This document shows, piece by piece, positions 31,407 to 40,453 of a DNA stretch of 64,000 bases (positions are counted from its first letter, which is position 1; each line of letters begins with the position of its first letter). The position numbers and the translations under genes are program-made. The notes beneath the pieces were generated by a model. That model made no database searches, was not told the origin of the DNA, and saw only the letters and a program-made list of their open reading frames with translations. Source of the DNA: Cognatundibacterium rugosum (GTDB taxonomy: Bacteria > Pseudomonadota > Gammaproteobacteria > Burkholderiales > Burkholderiaceae_D); the NCBI RefSeq assembly GCF_014284365.1, contig NZ_JACOGG010000018.1, positions 1 to 64,000 of the forward strand. Reading direction: 5' to 3'.

Positions 31407-31433
31407 GAAAAAAAAGCGACATTTCCTTTTTTT
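31405..31433 (+). terminator. Weak A/T-rich terminator after the esterase
   Basis: AGGAAA pairs with TTTCCT and is followed by a T-run, overlapping the esterase stop codon. The stem is short and A/T-rich, so efficiency is doubtful. Confidence 0.4.
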
Positions 31434-31606
31434 GTTTCTGAAAAAAAATTATCGTTTAAAAATGTTTCTGTGTCAGAATCGGGCAAATATATTAGTACTT
31501 ATTGACATGTAAATGGCATAAGCAGCCTTTTCTTGTCGCTAAAGCCTAATGTCGCAGGCGAGCAGCTGGTACGTCTGCATCCGACTAACCCAGCTTGTGA
31601 TCCAGA

Positions 31607-32410
31607 ATGCACCCCGCTTCTTTTTTTCGTTTGTTGAATCAAGTGGTATTGCCATGCAGTGCGATGCTGATTTTATCAGCCTGGCATCGTGACGTTGCAG
31701 CGCAAGCGGCGACTCGTCCGCCCATTCCTGTTTTTATGCAGGAAATGATGCATGCAAAAGGGCAGATTGCGAAAATGACGCGCATAGAAAATTTTCTGGA
31801 TTTTGTGGCAATCAGTGAAAATTTACAATTGCAGCCCGTATTTTATCCATGGCGCCGTGCGATCAATAAAGCAGAAAATGGCGAGGGGCTGATTTTTGGG
31901 ATAGCGCGCAATAAGCAGAACGAAAAAAATTTCCATTTTTCTTTACCGGTACATAGCCGCTACATATTCCTCGTGACCCGCGCTGACATGCAATTCCCGT
32001 TTCATGACTGGAATGACCTGAAGGGAAAGAGCATCGGTGTTCCACGTGGCGCTCAATTTAACGAGGCTTTTGAAGCGCATCAGGACAAGTTGTTTCGTCT
32101 GGAGCAGGACAGCCCTGAACCTTTGTCGCGGATTTACAAACTACTGTTTAAGCGCATGGATGCGGCCGTATTTGCCAGTCCGGTAAAGAATCCCAAAATG
32201 CTGGAAAACCGCTTGCAGATCTTACGCGAAGAGAATAAAGCCGGGTTGCCACAAATTGATGATGTGGAGCTCGCCGTGCTACCCAACCCTATAATGACGG
32301 TAAATCTGCATTTTGCGATCCGTTCGGACAAGGATGATGGCGTGATCGAGCAATTGAACAACGCGATATTACGAGCCCGCAAAGCGGGTATCCTGGAAGA
32401 TATCCGCTAA
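31607..32410 (+). CDS. Periplasmic solute-binding-like protein (SBP family 3 fold)
   Basis: A 267-residue protein with an N-terminal signal sequence (residues about 8-32, ending VAAQA) and the pattern of type 3 solute-binding proteins: the early QPVFYPWRRAINKAENGE, the SLPVHSRYIFLVTR strand, the hinge WNDLKGKSIGVPRGAQFNEAF and a C-terminal LNNAILRARKAGILEDI helix. No transporter genes are adjacent, so it may be an orphan sensor or scavenger. It converges on the lysA-like gene with only 23 bases between stops. Confidence 0.7.
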   Translation: MHPASFFRLLNQVVLPCSAMLILSAWHRDVAAQAATRPPIPVFMQEMMHAKGQIAKMTRIENFLDFVAISENLQLQPVFYPWRRAINKAENGEGLIFGIARNKQNEKNFHFSLPVHSRYIFLVTRADMQFPFHDWNDLKGKSIGVPRGAQFNEAFEAHQDKLFRLEQDSPEPLSRIYKLLFKRMDAAVFASPVKNPKMLENRLQILREENKAGLPQIDDVELAVLPNPIMTVNLHFAIRSDKDDGVIEQLNNAILRARKAGILEDIR

Positions 32411-32433
32411 GCTGGCACCTGTTGAGATCGCTA

Positions 32434-33681
32434 TTAAAGTTCCAGCGCGATCAGTTCCTGAACCGTCTGGCGCCGGCGGATCTGGCGTATCTGCGTCCCA
32501 TCAACTAATACTTCCGGGATCAGTGGCCGCGAATTATAGTTCGATGACATAGAGGCGCCATACGCACCGGTGTCATGAAACACGAATAAGTCGCCAATCT
32601 CGCTGGCTGGTAAATTCTGGCTGGTCACGACACCGCCATCTTCCTGCGTAAATACGTCACCTGACTCGCATAAAGGTCCGGCAACAACGGTAGGACGCAG
32701 TTCACCCGTACGTGCTTCGCCTTCTGCTGTCAGCACGCTGATCTGATGATAGCTGCCATACATGGCCGGACGCGCCAAATCGTTGAAACCGGCATCCACC
32801 AGTGCAAAGAAATTATTGCCTACCTGTTTTTGTGCGCGTAATTCCGCGATCAGTAAGCCAGATTGCGCGACCAGGAAGCGGCCAGGTTCAATTTCCATGC
32901 TGATGCGATGACCCAGATGGGCCTCTATCTGTAATCTGGCCTGATTCCAAAGCTGGAAATAGTGATCGGTGTCGACGATGGCTTCCCCGGCGCGATACGG
33001 GATCGACAATCCTCCACCTACCGAGATCGCCTGGATATCGCAATCGAGTAATTTGACTTGTGCAATCATTGCATCACATACGCTTTGCAAGTGGCTGTAA
33101 TCCACACCGGAACCGATATGCATGTGCAAGCCGACCAGTTGCAAACCATATTGCCTGATCAGGCTCAGCGCAGCCGGTAATTCTTCAAACCAGATGCCAT
33201 GCTTACTTTGCTCACCACCGGTATTGGTTTTGCGGCTGTGACCATGACCAAAGCCGGGGTTAATTCTTAACCAGACCGGATGTCCCGGATGGGCTTGTCC
33301 CAGTTGCTCCAGCATCTGAGGCGAGCCACAGTTGACCGGGATATTCAATTCCACTACACGACCCAGGGCCTGACGATCCAGCAGATCGGCGGTAAAGACG
33401 ATAGGTGCGTGTCCGGTACCATCAGCAGCCAGCGGTGCATAACCAGCTGCCAGCGCACGTTCCACTTCACCCAGCGACACAGAGTCGACCAGCACACCTT
33501 CTTCGCGCATCAGGCGTAACAGATGGATATTGCTGGAGGCTTTCTGGGCAAAACGGATTACGTCAAACTGTTTCAGGCGTGCGATCTGTGAACGGATGAC
33601 GCTGGCATCGTAGGCCCAGCATGGCGTCTGGTAGGTGTGGGCGATTTCTGCAATCTGACTTGGTGTGATGTGGTGGCGCAT
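32434..33681 (-). CDS. lysA: Diaminopimelate decarboxylase-like PLP enzyme
   Basis: A fold-III (alanine-racemase-type) decarboxylase of 415 residues. The PLP lysine is in FAQKASSN, with HMHIGSGVDY, the glycine-rich SVGGGLSIPY and EIEPGRFLV phosphate-binding segments and the C-terminal CESGDVF that completes the neighbouring subunit's active site. This pattern favours meso-diaminopimelate decarboxylase, the last step of lysine synthesis; related D-Orn/Lys or arginine decarboxylases are less likely. The ATG at 33681 is preferred over far-upstream starts that would overlap the lrp-like promoter. A divergent Lrp/AsnC gene is 121 bases away and is a likely regulator. Confidence 0.85.
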   Translation of the reverse strand: MRHHITPSQIAEIAHTYQTPCWAYDASVIRSQIARLKQFDVIRFAQKASSNIHLLRLMREEGVLVDSVSLGEVERALAAGYAPLAADGTGHAPIVFTADLLDRQALGRVVELNIPVNCGSPQMLEQLGQAHPGHPVWLRINPGFGHGHSRKTNTGGEQSKHGIWFEELPAALSLIRQYGLQLVGLHMHIGSGVDYSHLQSVCDAMIAQVKLLDCDIQAISVGGGLSIPYRAGEAIVDTDHYFQLWNQARLQIEAHLGHRISMEIEPGRFLVAQSGLLIAELRAQKQVGNNFFALVDAGFNDLARPAMYGSYHQISVLTAEGEARTGELRPTVVAGPLCESGDVFTQEDGGVVTSQNLPASEIGDLFVFHDTGAYGASMSSNYNSRPLIPEVLVDGTQIRQIRRRQTVQELIALEL

Positions 33682-33802
33682 AGCTGCTTCCTGGGCTGAA
33701 CTTAGTGTAAGCTCTACTTTAACAAGTGCACCTGCGACTCTGAAGAGGAATCCATCCGTAAAATGACTGATTCCCAGCGCAATCAATGGAAATTTCACGA
33801 AA

Positions 33803-34264
33803 ATGCTTATGAATTCCAAGATCGATCAGTTTGATCATAAAATTTTACTTTTATTGCAACAAGATGCACGTATTTCCCATGCAGAAATTGGTCGGCAGGT
33901 GCATTTAAGTCAGCCAGCGGTCTCTGAGCGCATCAAGCGGCTGGAGGCGTCTGGTGTGATACGTGGCTATAAGGCGGATATCAACCCGCGGGCACTGGGC
34001 TACCAGATCACCGCGATGATACGAGTCTCCACGCAGCAGGGACGACCATATGCGCAATATGTAGCAGACTGTCCGGAAATCATCGATTGCTATACCGTGA
34101 CTGGCGAAGATGGTTGTGTGATGCGTGTGCTGGCCAGCGATGTCGAGCATTTGCAACGTATTATCAATGAATTAAACGCGTTTGGTTCCACCTCAACGGC
34201 GATCGTATTGACCACCCATGTTGCAGGAAAAACCATCACGCCACCTCACATCAGCAGTCATTGA
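33803..34264 (+). CDS. Lrp/AsnC-family transcriptional regulator
   Basis: A 153-residue regulator with an N-terminal helix-turn-helix (residues about 5-65; ISHAEIGRQVHLSQPAVSERIKRLE contains the recognition helix) and the RAM ligand-binding domain, where TVTGEDGCVMRVL marks the effector region. A second ATG two codons in is possible. It is divergent from the lysA-like gene, a typical layout for a regulator that senses the product, so lysine or a related amino acid is a reasonable inferred effector. The downstream outer-membrane-like gene starts after 9 bases, so they may be cotranscribed. Confidence 0.9.
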   Translation: MLMNSKIDQFDHKILLLLQQDARISHAEIGRQVHLSQPAVSERIKRLEASGVIRGYKADINPRALGYQITAMIRVSTQQGRPYAQYVADCPEIIDCYTVTGEDGCVMRVLASDVEHLQRIINELNAFGSTSTAIVLTTHVAGKTITPPHISSH

Positions 34265-34273
34265 AAGCCAACT

Positions 34274-35062
34274 ATGCGTATCAGAAATTTTCACATATCA
34301 GTCCACGCCCTGAAGCTTAGTTTGAGCACGGTTCTGATGTTGACAGCGATGCATACCGCCAGCGCTGCCGAGGGCGAACCGATTTCACCGTATCGGCCTT
34401 CCGTCTCGAATTCTGCCCAGTTGCCTGCAGTGGGACAGCTGGAGCTGGAGCTGGGCATGCTGACTGCCAGCAGTGACAGCAGACGCCAAAGTTTGCCATA
34501 TCTGATGAAGCTGGCCTGGTCGGAACAATGGGGCGTATTGCTCGGCGGGGAAGCCAGGGTACGCAATACACAAGCCGGGGTAGTCGAGCAGGGGGTAGGT
34601 GATACCAGCCTGGTGCTTAAGCGCGCCTTCATCCTGGATCAGGAGACCGCTTACGGCCTGGAGCTCAGCGTAAAATTACCGACTGCCGGTTCTGTGCTGG
34701 GTTCAGGCAAGCGTGATATCGGCCTCAATAGTATTTACAGCAAAGATATCGGCGAGTGGCATGTCGATCATAATCTGAACCTCACCCAACTCGGCACCTG
34801 CGAAGAAGGAAGCTCCTGCTGGCAGAGTGGCTTATCCAGCGCCTGGACTTATAATCTCAGTGACAAGGCTGAAATCATCGGCGAGTGGTCAGGTACGCAG
34901 CGGCGCGGCACTAAGCCCCAGTCACAAATCCTGCTAGCCTTCACCTATAGTCCGACGCCACGCCTGTGTTTCGATATCGGTGTGACTAAGGGGATGAGCC
35001 AGAATGCGAATAACTGGACCTGGTTCGCCGGTGTGGTTATGCCCTTGGGTAAACTGTTCTGA
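34274..35062 (+). CDS. Probable outer-membrane beta-barrel (MetA-type transporter-like)
   Basis: A 262-residue protein with a signal peptide (about residues 1-33, cleavage after TASA). It is rich in alternating hydrophobic/polar strands and ends in an aromatic residue (the last residue is Phe), as outer-membrane barrels do. The layout resembles the 'phenol MetA degradation-like' transporter family, whose substrates are mostly unproven. A CEEGSSC segment could form a loop disulfide. It begins 9 bases after the Lrp-type regulator. Confidence 0.6.
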   Translation: MRIRNFHISVHALKLSLSTVLMLTAMHTASAAEGEPISPYRPSVSNSAQLPAVGQLELELGMLTASSDSRRQSLPYLMKLAWSEQWGVLLGGEARVRNTQAGVVEQGVGDTSLVLKRAFILDQETAYGLELSVKLPTAGSVLGSGKRDIGLNSIYSKDIGEWHVDHNLNLTQLGTCEEGSSCWQSGLSSAWTYNLSDKAEIIGEWSGTQRRGTKPQSQILLAFTYSPTPRLCFDIGVTKGMSQNANNWTWFAGVVMPLGKLF

Positions 35063-35135
35063 GTCAAGCTGACGATCTGCGCAACTCGTATAATAGTCTG
35101 CCTTGTAACCGTTTTATTCATACTCCGGATGCCCT

Positions 35136-35657
35136 ATGTTGGAACCTTCTTCTCCGCGCAAATTGAAAATTTTCATTGTGATTGCAGTAATTGCGCTGGC
35201 TGTGCTGGGGATAGTGCTGGTGAAATCGGGTTCCGCCAAGGCGGTGATGCCCGAGCTGAGCTTCACCAATCTCAAAGGTGAAAAAATCAGCACACAAAGC
35301 TTGCGTGGCAAAGTGGTGATGGTGAATTTCTGGGCGACTTCCTGTACTACCTGTATTGCTGAAATGCCGGAGATGGTGAAGACTTATCAGCGTTTTCATA
35401 CGCAGGGTCTGGAGTATATAGGCGTGGCGATGAGCTATGACCCGCCGAATTATGTGATCAATTATGCGGAAACGCGTCAGTTGCCGTTTCATATCGCGCT
35501 CGATACCAATGGTGGTATTGCGCGCGCTTTCAATGATGTGAAACTGACGCCAACCACCTATGTGATCGGCAAGGATGGCGTGATCCTCAAGCGTTATGTG
35601 GGACAGCCTTCTTTCGAGGAGTTGCATCAGTTGCTGGAGCAGGCGTTAAAGGTCTGA
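35136..35657 (+). CDS. TlpA/ResA-like membrane-anchored thioredoxin
   Basis: A 173-residue protein with an N-terminal membrane anchor (about residues 10-29) and a periplasmic thioredoxin domain with the redox site CTTC in NFWATSCTTCIAEMP, followed by the cis-Pro region LTPTTYVIG. Such proteins reduce disulfides in periplasmic partners, often apocytochrome c. No cytochrome-maturation genes are adjacent, so its partner is unknown. It converges on the FabH-like gene across a bidirectional terminator. Confidence 0.88.
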   Translation: MLEPSSPRKLKIFIVIAVIALAVLGIVLVKSGSAKAVMPELSFTNLKGEKISTQSLRGKVVMVNFWATSCTTCIAEMPEMVKTYQRFHTQGLEYIGVAMSYDPPNYVINYAETRQLPFHIALDTNGGIARAFNDVKLTPTTYVIGKDGVILKRYVGQPSFEELHQLLEQALKV

Positions 35658-35686
35658 GTCATATTGCCAACGCCGCTGAGCGCTCG

Positions 35687-35723
35687 AAAAAAATGCCGCG
35701 ATGTTGTTCGCGGCATTTTTTTT
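35687..35723. terminator. Bidirectional terminator
   Basis: AATGCCGCGA pairs with TCGCGGCATT around a short TGTTGT loop, with an A-run before and a T-run after, so it works in both directions for the converging tlpA-like and fabH-like genes. Confidence 0.93.
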
Positions 35724-35739
35724 GCTATCGGTATGGCGA

Positions 35740-36873
35740 TCAGCGTTTTTTGACGACGACGCAGCCTATGGAATAGCCAGCGCCGAAAGAGCAGATCACA
35801 CCAAGCTGACCAGGCTCCAGATTTTCCTGGTGTTTGTGGAAAGCGATGATAGAGCCAGCCGACGAAGTGTTGGCATAGGTATCGAGGATGGTCGGCGATT
35901 CTTCAGCAGTCGCGTCGCGGCCCAGGATCAGACGTGCGATCAGCAGGTTCATGTTCAGATTCGCCTGATGTAGCCAGAAGCGTTTCACATCCGTGATCGC
36001 CAGGCCGGATTGCTGCACGGTGCTGGTAATCATTTCTGCGGCCATAGGACAAACATCTTTGAATACTTTACGGCCTTGCTGGCGGAACAGTTTATCTGTC
36101 TTGCCTATGCCGGATTCATCGGCACGGTTTAAGAAGCCGAAGTTATTTCGTATGTTATTGGAGAACGAAGTCTTGAGCTTCAGACCAACGATTTCAAATT
36201 GATTGTCCGAGCTGGCCAGATCAGCGCGTTCGAGCAGGATTGCGGTGCAGGCATCGCCGAAAATAAAGTGGCTGTCGCGATCACGCCAGTTCAGATGACC
36301 ACTGGTGATTTCCGGATTCACGACCAGCACGGCGCGCGCCTGACCGGACTGAATCGCAGTAACCGCCGCCTGGATACCAAAGGTCGCTGAAGAACAGGCC
36401 ACATTCACGTCATAGCCGTAACCATCAATTCCAAGTGCACTCTGGATTTCGACTGCCATAGCTGGATAGGCGCGCTGCATATTCGATGCCGCACAAATCA
36501 CTGCATCAACATCAGCCGCAGTGCGGCCCGCACGTTGCAAAGCCTGGATAGCGGCGGCGACGGCCATCTCGCACATGATGGACGGCTCTTCATCACTGCG
36601 CTCAGGAATAACAGGTACCATGCGCCTGACGTCCAGTACACCGGATTTATTCATCACATAACGGGATTTAATGCCGGACGCCTTTTCGATAAAGGCAACG
36701 CTGGATTCTTCCAGCGCTGTCACGTCACCAGCTGCGATCGCTTCTGCGTTATCGGTATTGAATTGATTGACATAGGCATTGAAGCAGGCGATCAGTTCTT
36801 CATTGGAGATGGATTCGGAAGGGGTGTACAGGCCGGTGCCGCTGATGACGACTGGGTGCATCGCTGGATTCAT
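35740..36873 (-). CDS. Beta-ketoacyl-ACP synthase III (FabH-like)
   Basis: A 377-residue thiolase-fold condensing enzyme, longer than housekeeping FabH (about 317-330 aa). The active-site Cys is in VNVACSSATFG, His in WLHQANLNM and Asn in YANTSSAG, a complete Cys-His-Asn triad. Such enzymes start fatty acid or fatty-acid-like chains from acyl-CoA. The gene is not beside plsX, fabD or fabG, so it is probably a second, specialised KAS III rather than the housekeeping fabH. The ATG at 36873 is used; the frame continues upstream without protein-like sequence. Confidence 0.88.
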   Translation of the reverse strand: MNPAMHPVVISGTGLYTPSESISNEELIACFNAYVNQFNTDNAEAIAAGDVTALEESSVAFIEKASGIKSRYVMNKSGVLDVRRMVPVIPERSDEEPSIMCEMAVAAAIQALQRAGRTAADVDAVICAASNMQRAYPAMAVEIQSALGIDGYGYDVNVACSSATFGIQAAVTAIQSGQARAVLVVNPEITSGHLNWRDRDSHFIFGDACTAILLERADLASSDNQFEIVGLKLKTSFSNNIRNNFGFLNRADESGIGKTDKLFRQQGRKVFKDVCPMAAEMITSTVQQSGLAITDVKRFWLHQANLNMNLLIARLILGRDATAEESPTILDTYANTSSAGSIIAFHKHQENLEPGQLGVICSFGAGYSIGCVVVKKR

Positions 36874-37134
36874 CGTGTTCTTTCTGTGTCCGGACACCTG
36901 AGTCGTCGCTGTTGGCCGTTGTGGCAGGCGCAGACTGACTGGCTGATGTGCCCTTGAGTTGTACGGAGGTCGCATAAAATGCGCGACGTTGTCGCTCAAT
37001 TCTACACAGAAACCCTTAGTGTTTTACTGTCATTTTCCAGAAATAGAGTGCTTGTTCCAGAAAATCCTGAATCTGATTTTTGTTGCAATGCATGATACAG
37101 ATGCTGATTCGCAGTACAAATTTACATTGCGAAT

Positions 37135-37764
37135 TTACATCGCCATATAGCGGCCCGGCCTGTGATTCAGACTGATCGCGAGATTCAAGGCAAAAGCACC
37201 CAGCACCGATGCCAGCAAGGCGATTGGCGTCACTACGCTCAGCGAGGCGAGTACGATGCAAATATCTACGCCCATCTGTAATTTCCCCGCCCGTATGCCG
37301 CGGCTTTGTTGCAGATACAACGCCAGGATGTTGATGCCGCCCAGGCTGGCCTGATGGCGAAACAGCACGATAAACCCTACCCCCATCAGCAATCCACCCA
37401 TCAGTGCCACGTAAAATGGCGTGAGCAGATGGCTGTCGAGCAGATGCAATAAGCGCGGATGCAGTCCAGACAACAGAGACACCAGCGCGACCGAGCAAAA
37501 GGTTTTTAAGGTGAATTTCCAGCCCATGCGTTTCCAGGCCAGATAGTAGAAAGGCAGGTTAATGACAAAAAATACCGTACCAAAACTGAGCCCGGTGCGG
37601 TAATGCACCAGAAACGCCAACCCTGCTGTACCGCCAGTCAGCAGACCAGCCTGATTGAAGAGTGCCACGCCGAGTGAAACAAACAGGGTGCCAGTCAGTA
37701 TGGCCAGTATGTCTTCGAACACGGTGTGCGGTACGAAACGGCGGGATAAAGGGGGTGTCGACAT
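37135..37764 (-). CDS. YitT-family membrane protein
   Basis: A 209-residue inner-membrane protein with five or six predicted membrane helices. It matches the YitT/DUF161 group in its N-terminal repeat (GTLFVSLGVALFNQAGLLTG and GGTAGLAFL) and the later GLLMGVGFIVLFRHQASLGG. Molecular function of the family is not settled. It lacks the C-terminal DUF2179 domain of longer YitT proteins. The ATG at 37764 is preferred because the upstream part of the frame is low in hydrophobic and protein-like character. Confidence 0.82.
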   Translation of the reverse strand: MSTPPLSRRFVPHTVFEDILAILTGTLFVSLGVALFNQAGLLTGGTAGLAFLVHYRTGLSFGTVFFVINLPFYYLAWKRMGWKFTLKTFCSVALVSLLSGLHPRLLHLLDSHLLTPFYVALMGGLLMGVGFIVLFRHQASLGGINILALYLQQSRGIRAGKLQMGVDICIVLASLSVVTPIALLASVLGAFALNLAISLNHRPGRYMAM

Positions 37765-37875
37765 AAGAAGGCGGGCAAAGCGAATGGGCGCTAGGGAGCC
37801 GCTATTGTAGGTGGCGCAGCAGTTGCCAGCTTGTTCAGAGGACGCAGGATTGCGCTGCATCAAGTGCGTTGTCGT

Positions 37876-37923
37876 AAAACAGGCGTCTGACCATCAGGCA
37901 GGTGGTCAGACGCCTGTTTTTAC
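37876..37923. terminator. Long bidirectional terminator
   Basis: An 18-bp perfect inverted repeat (AAAACAGGCGTCTGACCA with its complement) around a nine-base loop, flanked by A and T runs. It overlaps the stop codon of the minus-strand membrane protein gene at 37920 and should terminate it. Confidence 0.93.
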
Positions 37924-40121
37924 AGTAGTGATTGTTGCCGTGTTGCTGAGGAGGATGCGGTTGTGGTTCCCTTGTTGGCTGGCTCGTCTTCACCGGTCAC
38001 GAACAAGCCAGTGGCTTGGTTGCCAGCTTCAGGTAGAAGGTTGAAACTTGGTTCGGCGCGATCCGTCGTTCCGGTAACAGGGGGAGATGCCAACGCATCG
38101 CAGTCGTCTGCTGCAGGCTGTACGGTTTCTGCTGCTTGTGACGCTTTTTCTGGCAGAAAGAAGTCGCGCGCACCAGTCCGGAAACGACGCCACAGTAAGC
38201 CCAGTAAATGACTGCCTTTACCAAAGCTGACACGGCGCGAGCGCAAGGCTACCAGCAGGGCCAGACTGAAGCTCACACCCAGATTCACCAGGCCAATCAG
38301 CAATATGCCTGTCAAGGTGTACAGCACCAGGTGCCAGTCCATCTGATGTTCCAGCCCGACCAGTGCAAACGCGAAGTTGGCGCTGGAAAAAGTGATATGG
38401 CGTATATCAACCGGCAGACCAAAGAACTGACCGAACTGGCCGATCGAACCCAGCATAATGCCGAAGAAAAAATTCCCGGCCAGTGCGCCCAGATTATTAC
38501 CTATGTATTCGGTGACGCGCTGCAATCTGGCTTCGCCTAACACGGCGCGTAGCCAGCTTAGCTGGCGCAGGCGGGCCGGGATGTGTGCATAACTGGCCTT
38601 GTTGTCGTAGTAGCCGGAAATCAGTCCGGATAAAAATAGGCATACCCCGGCTATTGCTGCATGCGGTAATGCCAGACTATGCAGCGGGTCCAGATCGTGT
38701 AGTAAGTGCTGTGCCTTTTCCGGGCTGACCAGATGGTTGCCGCTGATTCCATACCAGAGCCAGGCAATGATATATGCGGTTGGCATTGCCAGTCCTATAT
38801 TGCCAACGATCGCGATCAACTGGGAGCGGAATACTTTGACGATCAGTTCAACCAGTTCATCCAGTTTTTGTTTGCCCTCGTCGATGGCACGCGCGATCAG
38901 CGCCGCCGTCATGGCAGGCTGTTTGGTTGCAATCGTATAGTGCAGCACATGCACCAGCATAAAGCCGGACGAGTAGTTCAGGCTGTACAGCAAGGCATAG
39001 CCAAATGGCGCCATACTCAACGCGCCGAACAGTATTTTGATCAGTGCCATGAAGCCGACGATAAAGCCCGCCCCCAGTGCTGAATGCAGCATGCCCAGCC
39101 ATTCGGCACGGGTATTGGTCACATAATGCTCACCGCTCTTTCCAGCCCTTTCTGTGACTTGCAGAGACAATAGCTCAGTATTGCTTTGCATGAGCTCGCG
39201 CAGACTGTGCTGCTTATTATCGGCGCACACTAATTCTTTAAACAGCGGAATACTGATGTCGATGGTTTGCGTCGTATCCTGGCTATCAAGTATGGCCAGC
39301 AAGGTGCGCAGACGATCCATACTTTGCGTCAGGCGCAGCAGGAGCCTGGTCAGACTGATGGAGACACCGGTGACAGCAGCGGTTTTACGGATACGTAGCA
39401 CGATGTCTACGCATTGCGTGAGCAGCACTTCTATCTGACGGCAATCATCGCGTTGCTGAGTGCGGTTCATTAGCCAGCCGCGATAAGCCAGTACATAGTC
39501 ATTGATCTCATCGTTCTGGCGCAGGAAAGGGGATTCAAATTTTTCTATCGCCGGATAATTGCGCACCAGCTCGGCCTCCAGCCCGATGGTCGTGATACGG
39601 TAGGACAGGACCTGCACCGCGTTCAGGACTTCATTGGTCAGTGCCGTATGCGTGGCACGTGGCGCGCGCGCGCGTAAGCCGGTACTGAGTATCAGATCAT
39701 GCCAGACCGAATCGGCTATCCCATTCACCCACACATAATCTTTCGGATGGCAGAATATCTGACCGAAGATGTCTTTCACGTAATCATCATTGATTAATGG
39801 CGGTAACATGCGGTTTACGATGCGCGTCGCTGCAGCACCCCAGAAGCCATTGTTGAGCGTGATACCCGTATCGGTCAGTAAATGTACCAGCTTGCGTTGA
39901 CCGATCAGATTGATCAGATACTGACGTAAAGCAAGGCGCCAGGTCCTGTGCTGGCGCAGCACGAAGCAAAGTGCGCGCACATTATCGGTGGCCCGCTGTA
40001 CATCAGTAATGCGCTCCGGGCGCAGCACGGAGATCAGCGCACGCGCATGGCCTAATTCTTTGCACTGCGCATCCTGTTGCAGTGCCTGTTCTATCTCTGT
40101 CAGTATGATGTCAAAAGACAT
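37920..40121 (-). CDS. 'Site-specific recombinase' (Gcr-like, SpecificRecomb family) membrane protein
   Basis: A 733-residue protein matching the family annotated as site-specific recombinase (Gcr of gonococcus, Pfam SpecificRecomb). The N-terminal 340 residues are soluble and helical. The middle and C-terminal part has about six predicted membrane helices (from LGAGFIVGFMALIKILFGAL to LVNLGVSFSLALLVAL), followed by a Pro/Ser-rich tail of about 75 residues. No serine- or tyrosine-recombinase catalytic motif is visible, so the recombinase label is doubtful; a membrane role is more consistent with the sequence. It is transcribed alone. Confidence 0.82.
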   Translation of the reverse strand: MSFDIILTEIEQALQQDAQCKELGHARALISVLRPERITDVQRATDNVRALCFVLRQHRTWRLALRQYLINLIGQRKLVHLLTDTGITLNNGFWGAAATRIVNRMLPPLINDDYVKDIFGQIFCHPKDYVWVNGIADSVWHDLILSTGLRARAPRATHTALTNEVLNAVQVLSYRITTIGLEAELVRNYPAIEKFESPFLRQNDEINDYVLAYRGWLMNRTQQRDDCRQIEVLLTQCVDIVLRIRKTAAVTGVSISLTRLLLRLTQSMDRLRTLLAILDSQDTTQTIDISIPLFKELVCADNKQHSLRELMQSNTELLSLQVTERAGKSGEHYVTNTRAEWLGMLHSALGAGFIVGFMALIKILFGALSMAPFGYALLYSLNYSSGFMLVHVLHYTIATKQPAMTAALIARAIDEGKQKLDELVELIVKVFRSQLIAIVGNIGLAMPTAYIIAWLWYGISGNHLVSPEKAQHLLHDLDPLHSLALPHAAIAGVCLFLSGLISGYYDNKASYAHIPARLRQLSWLRAVLGEARLQRVTEYIGNNLGALAGNFFFGIMLGSIGQFGQFFGLPVDIRHITFSSANFAFALVGLEHQMDWHLVLYTLTGILLIGLVNLGVSFSLALLVALRSRRVSFGKGSHLLGLLWRRFRTGARDFFLPEKASQAAETVQPAADDCDALASPPVTGTTDRAEPSFNLLPEAGNQATGLFVTGEDEPANKGTTTASSSATRQQSLL

Positions 40122-40453
40122 AGCGACTCCTTCTCAGATGGTAGAGGGTGTTTCTGATGCACTCGGTGCGGCAGCATTCGCCTCACCTGTCGTATTCATC
40201 CGTGCAGAATACGTTGCAGCAAAGAATTGTCTGTTGAGTAAGCAAGGTTGTAACGTATTTTGCAGGCTTTGTCATGCAGGTTTGCCGGATTTGAGTGTCC
40301 GGCGGCGGGCAGGGCCGTATCGAAATGCAGTAACTCTCTGGAGTTCAGACCGGCATCTTGTAAGAAAAGTTCCTATTTACACAGAAAACCGGCTTATGCG
40401 TATGCAAATTCTGTCAATTTAGTCTACAGTAGCGTGGTGTTCATTCTGAGAGT
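40122..40453. other. Divergent intergenic region
   Basis: This stretch lies between the start of the SpecificRecomb gene (minus) and the start of the CorC-like gene (plus). No gene or structured element was recognised; it presumably holds two promoters. Confidence 0.4.
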
